Below are positions 11,442 to 21,036 of a stretch of 64,000 nt of DNA, piece after piece. Made by a program: the position numbers and the translations under genes. Positions within the stretch are counted from its first letter, which is position 1; each line of letters starts with the position of its first letter. The notes under the pieces were generated by a model that worked only from the letters and a program-made list of their open reading frames with translations, was not told the origin of the DNA and searched no databases. The DNA lies in NCBI GenBank assembly GCA_026545225.1, contig CM048853.1, forward strand, positions 42,052,755 through 42,116,754, in the 5' to 3' direction. Source of the stretch: Cornus controversa. Its lineage: Eukaryota > Streptophyta > Magnoliopsida > Cornales > Cornaceae.

Positions 11442-14400
11442 ATGTTCTTGCAAGCTCTTCACAACATGTTGCCTTCACTTTCTAGTCCTTCAACAATTCC
11501 TTATAAGCCCCGTGTTAGTTCACTGTCCTCTAGGGATCCACCTGCACTAGTGGTTGATATCCCCACCATCGAGGTCAGAAAGCCCAGAAGGCGATGGCGA
11601 TATGCTTTTGTAGTGGTCTATTCTACTCGAGCTCTACTCTCTCTTGCTAAAGAAATTGTAGTTAATACAACTCCTATCGTCCTCGACATCAATCCAAATA
11701 TTGATTACAATGCTCATGCTTTGGCTATTCACAACATGTTGCCTTCACTTCCTGGTCCTTCAACAATTCCTAACAAGCCTCGTCTTCGTTCACTGTCCTC
11801 TGGAGATCCACATGCACAAGTGGTTGATATCCCCACCATCAAACTCAAAATCAACAACTACCACATCGAACCAACAAACCTGGTGAAGGAGAAGAATTTT
11901 GATCTTCTTTGCCAGCTTGGAGGAGTAAAAGGCATAGTGACCAATCTTGAAAGTCATGTTGATAAAGGAATCAATGGGGATGATGAAGATGTGAAAAGGC
12001 GACGCGAGGCCTTTGGTTCAAACACTTACCACAAGCCACCTCCAAAGAGCTTTCTTCATTTCTTGTTGGAAGACTTTAAAGAGGCCTTCGGTTCAAACAC
12101 TACCAACAAGCCATCTCCAAAGGGCTTTCTTCATTTCTTGTTGAAAGCCTTTAAACATGCCATTATTATTATCATCCTTCTGGCATGTGCAGCACTTTCT
12201 CTTGCTTTTGACTCCAAGAAAAACGCGACACAAGAGGTGTGGTGTGACGGCACAAGCATAGCTTTGGCCATCCTTTGGGTTGTTGCGGTATCAGTGACTA
12301 ACTTCAGGCAATCAAGACAATTTGATGAATTGTCCAAAGTCGGTAACAATATCCAAGTTGAAGTCACAAGAAATGGGAGGCCTCAACATATCTCCATATT
12401 TGATATTTTAGTTGGAGATGTGGTGACTTTGAAAATTGGAGATCAAATTCCAGCTGATGGGTTATTCTTGTATGGCCATTCCTTGCAAGTAGAAGAATCA
12501 AGCATGACAGGAGAGAGCCACCATGTCGAAATTGATGAAAATGACAATCCATTCTTATTTTCCGGAGCCAAGATAGCGAATGGGGATGCCCGGATGGTTG
12601 TGACAGCAGTGGGGATGAACACTTTGTGGGGTGAGATGATGAGCTCCATAAGTTATGACTCGAAAGAACAAACTCCATTGCAATCTAGGCTCAACAAATT
12701 AACTTCCTCTATTCAGGAGGTTGGTTTGGTTGTTGCTTTTCTTGTTCTTCTTGTGTTGTTAGCTTGTTACTTCACAGGGAATACCAAGGATGAGAAGGGA
12801 AATCATGAATTCAATGGTGTAAGGACCAAATTTGACGATGCTATGAATGCCATGGTACGTATTATAGCTGCTGCGGTCACAATTATTGTTGTCGTGGTTC
12901 CTCAAGGTTTGCCACTGGCAGTGACACTCACTCAGGCCTATTCCATGAAAGGAATGATGGCTGGTAAAGCAGAGTTTAGGAAGCTGTCAGCCTGTGAGAC
13001 AATGGGCTCAGCAACTACCATTTGCACCGATAAAACTGGTACACTTACCGTGAATAAAATGAAGGTGACCACATTTGTGCTAGGCAAAGATCACATTTTT
13101 GGCAATTTGAGAGACATAGTATCCCTTAATGTTCTTGAATTGCTCCACCAAGGAGTGAGTCAGAACACCACTGCTAGTCTTTGCAAAGCCACCAAAGGGT
13201 CTGAGCTTGAGTTCTTGAGCAGTCCAACTGATAAAGCTATTCTCTCTTGGGTTGTCCAAGAGTTGGACATGGGAATTGAAGAATTGAAAAAAAATTATGT
13301 CATCCTCCATGTTGAGACCTTCAATTCGCAAAAGAAACGAAGTGGGGCTCTGATAAGAAGTAAGGTTGACAACATTTCCCATGTCCACTGGAAAGGAGCT
13401 GCTGAAATGATACTAGCCATGTGTTCAAGTTACTATGACAAGTCAGGCATCGTCAAAGACATGGATGATGGTGAAAGAGAGGAAATCAAGCGAATAATTG
13501 AAAGTATGGTCGAGAAAGGCCTTCGATGTATTGCATTTGCTCATAAACAAATTATAGAGCCAGAGTTAGATTACATTGATGGTGGAAAGACCCAAGTAAA
13601 ATTAGATGAAGAGGGCTTGATTTTCTTAGGCATAGTGGGTTTAAAGGACCCATGTCCGCCTGGGGTGAGAGAAGCTGTGCAAGACTGCAGAAATGCTGGA
13701 GTGAACATAAAGATGATCACCGGTGACAACATTTTCACTGCAAGAGCCACAGCCATTGAATGTGGGATACTTGGATCAGTTCAAAGCATAGATGACAGTG
13801 AAGTAGTAGTAGAAGGTGAAGAATTTCGAAACTATACCCCGGATGAGAGGATGGACCGTGTTGAAAAAATTTGCATCATGGCAAGATCTTCCCCCCTCGA
13901 TAAGCTTCTAATGGTACGTTGCTTGAAGCAGAAAGGTCATGTTGTTGCGGTCATAGGGGATGGCACAAATGATGCACCAGCTTTAAAAGAAGCTGATGTT
14001 GGACTTTCTATGGGCATTCGAGGGACTGAAGTGGCTAAGGAGAGCTCAGACATTGTCATTTTGGATGATAACATCACTTCAGTAGTATCTGTTTTGAAGT
14101 GGGGGAGGTGTGTGTACAACAATATCCAAAAGTTTATCGAATTCCAACTCACTGTCAATGTTGCCGCCCTTGCGATCAACTTAGTTGCAGCATTTTCTTC
14201 TGGTGAAGTCCCACTTACAACAGTCCAATTGTTATGGGTTAATCTGATCGTGGGCACACTGGGGCCTCTAGCGCTGGGCACAGAAGGACCAACTGATGAA
14301 CTTATGGAGAAGAAGCCGGTAGGTCGAGTAGAGCCACTTGTGACTAGTCTCATGTGGAGGAACCTCATTTCTCAAGCACTCTATCAAATCTTGATCCTTT

Positions 14401-14783
14401 TGATACTTCAATTTAAAGGACAGTCTATCTTCAATGTGAATTTAGAGGTAAAAAAAACCCTTATCTTCAACACATTTGTTTTTTGGCAAGTCTGCAATAA
14501 GTTTAATGCAAGGAAATTGGAGGAGAAGAATGTCTTCAAAGGGATACACAAGAACAGGTTGTTTCTTTGGATAGTGACACTAACTGTTGTTCTTCAGATT
14601 ATAATGGTGGAGTTTTTACAGAAATTTGCAGATACAAAAAGGTTGAATTGGCTGCAATGGGGTTTGTGCATTGGGTTAGCAGCAATGTCTTGGCCACTTG
14701 CTTGGGTTGTGAAGTGCATACCAGTTCCTGAAAAACCATTTCTCACCCATGTAAAATGGAAGCTCTTAAGATGTCCAATTTAG
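11442..14783 (+). CDS. ACA12-like: P2B-type Ca2+-ATPase, ACA12/13-like, intronless, altered Ca2+ site
   Basis: This 1113-residue protein is a plasma-membrane-type autoinhibited Ca2+-ATPase relative, which in this family exports Ca2+ using ATP. The first in-frame ATG is 11442; the next is 11466. The frame also runs back to a TTG at 11409, not used as a eukaryotic start. Features in order: N-terminal calmodulin-binding-like RRRWRYAFVVVYSTRALLSL (about 48-67), TM1-2 (about 239-290), TGES (356-359), TM3-4, DKTGTLT with phosphorylated D530, KGAAEM, MITGDN, GDGTND (839-844), TM5-10. Hallmark changes are PEGLP to PQGLP (Q488), TGDGTND to IGDGTND (I838), NLIMD to NLIVG (G938) and FNEFNAR to CNKFNAR. 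The first and third remove Ca2+ ligands equivalent to SERCA E309 and D800. Two in-frame duplications lengthen the N-terminus. Family and open frame are certain; pump activity is doubtful. Confidence 0.93.
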   Translation: MFLQALHNMLPSLSSPSTIPYKPRVSSLSSRDPPALVVDIPTIEVRKPRRRWRYAFVVVYSTRALLSLAKEIVVNTTPIVLDINPNIDYNAHALAIHNMLPSLPGPSTIPNKPRLRSLSSGDPHAQVVDIPTIKLKINNYHIEPTNLVKEKNFDLLCQLGGVKGIVTNLESHVDKGINGDDEDVKRRREAFGSNTYHKPPPKSFLHFLLEDFKEAFGSNTTNKPSPKGFLHFLLKAFKHAIIIIILLACAALSLAFDSKKNATQEVWCDGTSIALAILWVVAVSVTNFRQSRQFDELSKVGNNIQVEVTRNGRPQHISIFDILVGDVVTLKIGDQIPADGLFLYGHSLQVEESSMTGESHHVEIDENDNPFLFSGAKIANGDARMVVTAVGMNTLWGEMMSSISYDSKEQTPLQSRLNKLTSSIQEVGLVVAFLVLLVLLACYFTGNTKDEKGNHEFNGVRTKFDDAMNAMVRIIAAAVTIIVVVVPQGLPLAVTLTQAYSMKGMMAGKAEFRKLSACETMGSATTICTDKTGTLTVNKMKVTTFVLGKDHIFGNLRDIVSLNVLELLHQGVSQNTTASLCKATKGSELEFLSSPTDKAILSWVVQELDMGIEELKKNYVILHVETFNSQKKRSGALIRSKVDNISHVHWKGAAEMILAMCSSYYDKSGIVKDMDDGEREEIKRIIESMVEKGLRCIAFAHKQIIEPELDYIDGGKTQVKLDEEGLIFLGIVGLKDPCPPGVREAVQDCRNAGVNIKMITGDNIFTARATAIECGILGSVQSIDDSEVVVEGEEFRNYTPDERMDRVEKICIMARSSPLDKLLMVRCLKQKGHVVAVIGDGTNDAPALKEADVGLSMGIRGTEVAKESSDIVILDDNITSVVSVLKWGRCVYNNIQKFIEFQLTVNVAALAINLVAAFSSGEVPLTTVQLLWVNLIVGTLGPLALGTEGPTDELMEKKPVGRVEPLVTSLMWRNLISQALYQILILLILQFKGQSIFNVNLEVKKTLIFNTFVFWQVCNKFNARKLEEKNVFKGIHKNRLFLWIVTLTVVLQIIMVEFLQKFADTKRLNWLQWGLCIGLAAMSWPLAWVVKCIPVPEKPFLTHVKWKLLRCPI
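11460..11850 (+). repeat. 270-bp in-frame duplication inside the ATPase N-terminus
   Basis: HNMLPSL, STIP, KPR, SLSS and VVDIPTI occur at residues 7-47 and again at 97-137, offset by exactly 270 bases (ACAACATGTT at 11461 and 11731). Only the first unit is followed by the calmodulin-binding-like RRRWRYAF helix. The second unit is preceded by YNAHALAIHNM, like the leader of the third ACA copy (YAHALALDNM). It thus looks like a second copy of the original N-terminus. Confidence 0.9.
12006..12155 (+). repeat. 75-bp in-frame tandem duplication before TM1
   Basis: EAFGSNTYHKPPPKSFLHFL and EAFGSNTTNKPSPKGFLHFL are adjacent 25-residue units, beginning at 12006 and 12081. Plant ACA proteins normally have a single FGSNTY-KPPPK segment just before the first membrane helix. 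The extra unit therefore changes the spacing between the regulatory N-terminus and TM1. Confidence 0.92.
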
Positions 14784-15090
14784 ATGTATATGTATATATT
14801 TGTCTGTGTGTTTCATGGAATGTTTTTAAGTATTTGTTCATAAGATGAAATGTAATTGATATATATAACATGTATAATTAGTGTGGATATTGCTTTTCAC
14901 AAAATAAAAAAATTATGAATTATGAATTTATTTATACTATATTTGTATCAGGTAGGAGCGGGACGAGGATGAAGCACATTGGCATTCCTACATAAGTAGT
15001 ACATTCATCTCGCACTTCCGCCAGACATCCTATTTATATCATAAACCAATTATATTCATACTATATATCACACATTTGATATATCAAATA
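14784..15090 (+). repeat. 3' flank of the ATPase gene, shared with the inverted copy
   Basis: This matches 1691-2009 on the opposite strand. It carries about 50 extra bases near 14995-15045 (ACATTCATCTCGCACTTCCG region) that the inverted copy lacks. AATAAA at 14903-14908 and TGTATAATTA are possible polyadenylation signals; none is proven. Confidence 0.65.
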
Positions 15091-15887
15091 CCAATTCTAT
15101 AGTGTATACTGGAATTCTTAGAAGGAAAAAGTGCAAAGCATGGCCTTTTCCCTGGTTAACAAATTCTTTAGCGTGTACTGGAATTCCCTTTGTATTGTTG
15201 ATGATCTAAAGTGCATTCTCATAGATGGTGTGGTCTAGAAAGTACTTCGGTGCCTAGATTAACTTCTCATATTTCCTCAATGGAGTGTTATTCTGGAGGT
15301 GCTTCACTCCATCTTTCCCTATTTTGCAGTATAGGTCATTGGTTGGAGTTGTCTGCTTTTCTCTTTCTTTTTGTTGCTCTCCTTCATTTTGTTTTTGCCA
15401 TGGAGAAGACAAAAAGGGAAAGAGAGAAAAAAAAAAAAGTTGGTATAAGACATTCTAAAGCTAAATATGCCACAGCAAGAATGTGCATATTTTGATGAAT
15501 TTGTCTATATGCCTGATGACCTACAGTTTCCATGGTGTGCTCCAGCGTTACAACATTTTTAGTGAAATTTCCATACAATTCTGGAAGAAACATGCATAAA
15601 AACACACAGCTTTCCAACTAAGAGAGAGAAAATCATAATCATCTTAAGATGACAATTACAGCAAACTGATTGACTAGAGAAACATGATGAATATTAACAA
15701 AGTTATCTCTACTAGTACTAGTAGATCATTAGAATGTCAATATGGATCAATATACCCAATCAATAATGTAAAATTTAATTTCGGGCAAGACAAAATTCCT
15801 TTATTCAATTATCGTTTATTCTATTATATATTCTCAAGATGTTTCACTAGATCACGCGAAAAAGAAATGTAAAGCAAAAAATAGTAC
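15091..15887. other. Non-coding spacer
   Basis: I see no gene. The overlapping frames at 15211-15495 and 15384-15617 on opposite strands have no motif and end in a poly-A/K tract. Confidence 0.4.
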
Positions 15888-16050
15888 CTGAAAAAGGGGG
15901 AATGCCCATTTCAGCGCCCACATGAACAAGAGCATTTCGTATTTCATTCTTACTGATCTTCCCCTTATCTTCTGTGTCCAGATCAATGAAAAGATTCTCC
16001 ACTAACATGGCAAAATCATCCTGGCCAGAAATTTTGTTTTGGGGGTTCAA
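15888..16050 (-). pseudogene. EF-hand protein exon fragment
   Basis: On the minus strand, NKISGQDDFAMLVENLFIDL is followed by an EF-hand-like loop, DTEDKGKISKNE, and then NALVHVGAEMGIPPF. The exon ends at CCTTTTTCAG followed by GTACTA, a plausible splice donor at 15887. The loop keeps Gly at position 6, Ile at 8 and Glu at 12, but has Glu at 3 and Lys at 5, so Ca2+ binding would be weak. It resembles one exon of a plant EF-hand family protein. I found no second EF-hand, start or stop nearby, so it is a stray exon or remnant. The exact upstream boundary is uncertain. Confidence 0.65.
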
Positions 16051-17429
16051 GTAGTACTATGTAATTAAAATTTTAAAAACTTATAAATCAATGGTAATAT
16101 AATATTCTTTATAATTTTAATCCAAAAATGAGAAAAATGAAACCTAAATAAATAGAAATAAAAACTGATATGAAAGAAAAAAACATAAAAAAGAGAGGAG
16201 GAAACAACAAGTTATAGGTGAAAAGAGGAGGTAAGAAAAAACGTTATTAGAGAACCAGTTTTCCTTCCACAAATTTTCAAAAATCCAATTTTTGGAAAAA
16301 AAAATTGACTACTTCGATTCCAAATGAAAGATTAAAGGGAAAAAAAAAAAATTTAACTAAATAAAATCTTGCAACTTTAACAAAACATGATTATCATAAC
16401 AAAATAGAGAAATACTTTAGTATCTTATACGGGGAGTAGTTATAATATTTGTCATTTAACAAGTGACAATTAAAAATATTAGTATATATTATATCATTAT
16501 TGTTGTTGGCATTCTTGCTTTCCAAACACAATAGTTTTTCTTCATTCCAAATGATCCCAAGATTCACCTAAGGAGATTAGTATATATACAAATTTAGATA
16601 TTTTTTTGGTATAAACACCATCTTACGCAAATGTCTAAACATGAGGGGACATTAGTATAATTTTATTTTTTTCTCTTATTGAATTCTTATAATGGATACT
16701 ATACATATTTATATGTAAATAAAGTAACAATAAGTTGCAGTAAGTATTACAATAATAATGAACTTATATTTTTATTTCATAAGATTTGGACTTTCAAAAG
16801 TCTTGTTAGAAGAGTCCAAATCGAAATATTCAAGTTTCAAGAGGACACAATATAAATTCATTTTCAAACTCTCTGTTTTTGGGGCTAATAATTCAATAAA
16901 CAAGTTTCTTGAAAAAAAATTGGGAGCCAATTGAAATTTCCAATAAAATTTTTGGGAGCACTCCTAAATTAATCAAACAAGAAAACACAACTCCTAAATT
17001 ATGATGGGAAATTCAAATAAAAGAAGACAGGTGCAGAAACCCAATATAAACATGTCATTTAGATGTAAAATTCGGGTTTGAGACTTGGAGTCCCTTTCCG
17101 AAAAATGGTAAGGCTTGCCGACATCCACTCTCTCTTTGAGACCCAGGAGCCTTGTGCACGACCTTTCTATTTAGACATAAAATTCAAAATTGAGAATATC
17201 ATTTTGATCATTTATCAAACTAAAAGCATATAATTGCTAAGAAACGTAAACTAAAAGCATGAAATTGCTAAGGAAGCTTTCAATAGGACTCCACTCACAG
17301 TGACTGTTTCAAATCAATCAAACAAAAACAAGTTTGGAGCTGAAAATTATTTGTAATTGCTACTGTATACGATAGTGGAGTAATAAACAATTAATAGAAA
17401 TTGAATAACAATTTAATTCTTTTTTCAGA
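16051..17429. other. AT-rich non-coding spacer
   Basis: I see no gene, RNA or repeat with clear ends here. Base composition is strongly AT with A- and T-runs. Confidence 0.45.
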
Positions 17430-17690
17430 AACAAATTTATTCCCAAACCGATCCGATAGTGAGGCACGCCAGAAACTGACGGCATCGACGTCGATTCGTT
17501 TGAGAGCAGATGACTTGAGACTGTCCGAAAATGAGAGGCCGAGAAGTGATGGGTCTAGATTCTGCGCGTTCGATAACCTGAGCTCCGGTGACGATGTTGT
17601 CAGATTGCGGCAGAGAGAGATCGATGGCCCTCAGATGTGCTCCGTCGAGAAAGGTCAAGCCACATTCGGGCACAATGGGGCCAATTTCAC
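17430..17690 (-). pseudogene. GC-rich coding-like fragment, unrecognised
   Basis: This patch is markedly richer in G+C and CpG than its surroundings. On the minus strand one frame reads CGLTFLDGAHLRAIDLSLPQ. A second overlapping frame reads LDPSLLGLSFSDSLKSSALK, then RIDVDAVSFWRASLSDRFG, which looks protein-like by composition. This suggests a first exon of a host gene broken by a frameshift, or a captured exon. The plus-strand frame at 17401-17883 looks like the shadow. I cannot name a family. Confidence 0.35.
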
Positions 17691-17694
17691 TGCA

Positions 17695-17785
17695 AAACTA
17701 ATATCTAGTAGGTGCAAAACTATTATCCTTTTTATAGTAGGTGCAAAACTAATATCTAGTAGGTGCAAAACTAATAGGTGTTATC
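17695..17785. repeat. Short tandem repeat, ~22-bp unit
   Basis: GTAGGTGCAAAACTA with the linker ATATCTA recurs about four times between 17695 and 17785. It abuts the GC-rich fragment. Confidence 0.75.
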
Positions 17786-18834
17786 ACTTCTCTGTCTGCT
17801 TTCAAGGAAAAAATGGAAGATGCCATGTACTGCTTGCGTGCTCACACAATAAATTTCTACCAAAATTTGAGTTTGCTTCTTAGAAAAGAGAAAAAGAAAA
17901 AAGGAAGTTGCCAAGTACTACAGTAGCTTGCCTGTTTAGGGGAAGATGTTGGATGAAACGGGTGTACCACTTTATTGGTACGCCTAAACAATGAAAATAC
18001 AGTATTTCGGTTTGATGAAAGTAATTTTTATTTGTATGCGGGATTAATTGGTGAACATACTAATAACATTGTATACCCTACTCACCTAATATTTACTTAT
18101 TAATGGAAGAGGGTTGAAAATGTCATCACTCTTATCTCAAACTGAGTCCCACAAATAATTTTTCTTTTTCAAATTTACTCTGCAAAGTTGGGGGACAAGT
18201 TTGAGACACTCTGGTGTACATATTTTTTAAGGGAAAATAATTCAAAGCTTGAACAAATTTAAAATAAATTTTGTAAGAAAATTTAAGTATAGTTAATAAC
18301 AAAGGTGGGTTAAAATTATCATAAAAAAATGAAGAAAAAAGAAAAATTATAATTAATAAAAGAATATTTATTACTAATAAGAGTGGGTTCGGGACTTAAT
18401 GGGTTCTAAACTCTATTTTCAAATTCGTTACTAATTTTATTAGGCTTTGTTTGACTGCATGAAATTGAAGCATTAAAATTGAATTTAATTTTCTCCAATT
18501 CTATCTAATTCATTTCCAATGTTTCAATTTTGTGTAACCGAATATAATTTCAGGACAATTTCAAATCCGTCTCAATAAGAATGGAATGAGGTGGGACCAA
18601 ATTGTCATTGGCCCCTACAATAAATAAACACTTGGAATTAAAATTCTTGTTCTGGGTTGGAATTGGTCATTGGAAAGGCAAGTTTTTGTAGCTTATGTGA
18701 TAAGAGGCCAATGTTGGTATTATTTAATCGGAAGGACTAAAAAAACACGGGGTTGAATGGAAACAGAGAGTAGTGATTTGGTCGAGTCAATGGCTAATAG
18801 TTGAGAGTAGAATGTAAGAGTAGTTGCTGGGTTT
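17786..18834. other. Non-coding spacer
   Basis: I see no gene. Positions 18440-18560 (GGCTTTGTTTGACTGCATGA) look like one worn end of a MITE. No matching end was found. Confidence 0.35.
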
Positions 18835-18972
18835 TTGCCTTTACAAAGACTTCCTACCACCTGCAGCTTTCAAAGACTTGTTTCACCAATTTCGTTTTGG
18901 TTCCTACCACCTGCATCTTTCAAAGACTTATTTCACCAATTCGTTCTACCACCTGCAGCTTTCAAAGATTTA
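18835..18972. repeat. ~60-bp tandem repeat interrupted by the next element
   Basis: CTACCACCTGCAGCTTTCAA followed by AGACTT and TTTCACCAATT occurs three times. The third unit is split by the PIF/Harbinger-like insertion and resumes at 20391 with TTATTTCACCAATTTCG. Confidence 0.85.
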
Positions 18973-19514
18973 GGGTTCATTTGATTACCGTTTATATTTA
19001 GTGTTTATTGTTTAAGTGTTTATATAAATAATATTTATGTTACGCTTTTATTTATCCATAAACATGAGTGTTGTTTGATAACGAAAAAACGTTTGACTTA
19101 TTTTAAAAATCATAAATAGAAAAACATGTTTGTTAACTTTAAATTTTTTTTTATTTATTTATAAATCAACACAATAAACTGCATAAAAAATCAAGTTTAT
19201 GCTACAACAAATATATACATCAATAACAGAGCAAGAAATAATATTGAGTTACATATATATCTATACAGCAAATGATATTGTAAAAGTAGAATGATTCACA
19301 ACCCAGAATGCCCTAATAAGTAGGAGGATGCACATTATTCGGTTCTTTACGGTTATTGGGAGAACTGGAACCAAAACCGTTCCCAATGATTTTTTAATTT
19401 TGAAACCGGAATAAATGAGTTTGGTTCAATTCGGTTATTATAGGAGTTGTATTTAGCCTTATAATAGTTTTAATAACTTCATTGTTTAAAATTTTTTACA
19501 TAACAAAATGTTAT

Positions 19515-19546
<32 letters not shown>

Positions 19547-19564
19547 ACTCCTATAATGATTTTC

Positions 19565-19622
<58 letters not shown>

Positions 19623-20390
19623 CGGTTCTAGTTTCGATTCTAAGGCTTAGAACTGGAATCGTAGTAAACGGTTCCTAAAATTTAGAGCCGGAATCGAAAC
19701 CGTAGTGAACGGTTCAGTTCGGTCCAATTTGTATAGAGTGAGAAGAAGGATTTGGAGCGCATACTCTTTCTCTTGAACTTCTTACGTTACTAGTTACTAC
19801 TTTCTTTTTCATTTTTTTTATTTCTATTTTTCTCTCAACACTGAAAATGAATGAATGATATAAGTACAAAATATCATTCTTATTTCTTTGACAAGGAGAT
19901 GGTTGAGACTTCTTTGTTTTTTCCTTAAATAAGGGTTTTTTTTTTAGCATGAGTGGCCCTAAGTAACTATTTCTTTTTATCAAGTACATTAGTAATTATT
20001 CATATTGTACCCAATATTTTTTTCTCAAGGCAATTGATGCTCTTTAATTCTGTCCACACTTAAGAATTCTAATATTTTTATCGTTGTATCAAACAATAGC
20101 CTTTTATAATTTTTTTTCTTTTCATTTTCTCACTTTTAATTTTAATTTTTAATTAAAATAATATAATCATCATTTTAGATAAAAAAAAAGGAAAAAAAAA
20201 AGTTTTTTTTTAATAAACATAAACAATAAACATTATTTTGGTGTTTATGATTTGAAGGTTTAGTTACAGTGTTGTTTTAAAAGCGTTTTGACAATTTATA
20301 AACAAAACAAAAGTTATGAAATATGTTTATCGTAAAAATTTATTTTGATAAACAATAAACACTAAACATAAACGATTACCAAACGGGCCC
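18973..20390. mobile_element. PIF/Harbinger-like element, 3-bp TTA target duplication
   Basis: The left end GGGTTCATTTGATTACCGTT and the reverse complement of the right end, GGGCCCGTTTGGTAATCGTT, are terminal inverted repeats. They continue for 40 or more bases (ATTTAGTGTTTATTGTTTA). TTA flanks both sides (18970-18972 and 20391-20393), the PIF/Harbinger signature. The host tandem repeat is restored exactly if the element and one TTA are removed. The interior is AT-rich with (TA)n at 19517 and 19572 and a TTCGGTT/AACCG-rich repeat at 19330-19730. No transposase is visible. Confidence 0.85.
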
Positions 20391-21031
20391 TTATTTCACC
20401 AATTTCGTTTTTGGTTTCGACTTTCAAGGAGCTTGCCAAAGTTCTTTGACAAAATCTTTGGAAAGTTGACTGTCTTCACGAAAAAGGAAAATACTACAGG
20501 GTCTAAGGTTGGTATTACATTTTTTTTTCCCTTCACAATGAAAATAAATTTCTTAAACTATGGCAGTCCTATGCCCAATGTTTGAGTTATAACCTTATTC
20601 GATTGATTTTTATCACTCACCGTACCATTACAACTAGGAAAATGTAATAGTATTGGGTGCCACTAATGCTATATATATATATATCCCAAATATATATATG
20701 TGTATATATATATATATATATACACACATATATATATTTGGGATTGGATGCGTGTTACTGAGTTAAGGATGGGTTTCACAAACCCAAACCCGAACCCACT
20801 CCGATAATTAACAAATATTAGATAAACATATAATTTATCATTGTAGCATTTTTCTTCCATTGTTTTTCATCAAAATATAAAATTTAAAATGCAAAGTTAA
20901 GAAAATTCACGATTTTAATTATTATGTATTTTTAATATTTATATTTTTCTAAAAAAATTATCATAAGTTCATTCAAAATTAATTTTTTCCCTCAAGGTGA
21001 ACTAAATCCTCATCCGACTCCAATGCGACCA
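20391..21031. other. Non-coding, paralogous to 6.8-7.0 kb
   Basis: There is no gene. Positions 20673-20740 are a (TA)n palindrome. Positions 20845-21036 align with 6780-6990. Confidence 0.5.
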
Positions 21032-21036
21032 GGTTT

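Noticed and set aside
12131-14368. Long antisense open frames across the ATPase gene
   Set aside because: They mirror the coding strand of a strongly constrained gene and have no motifs of their own.
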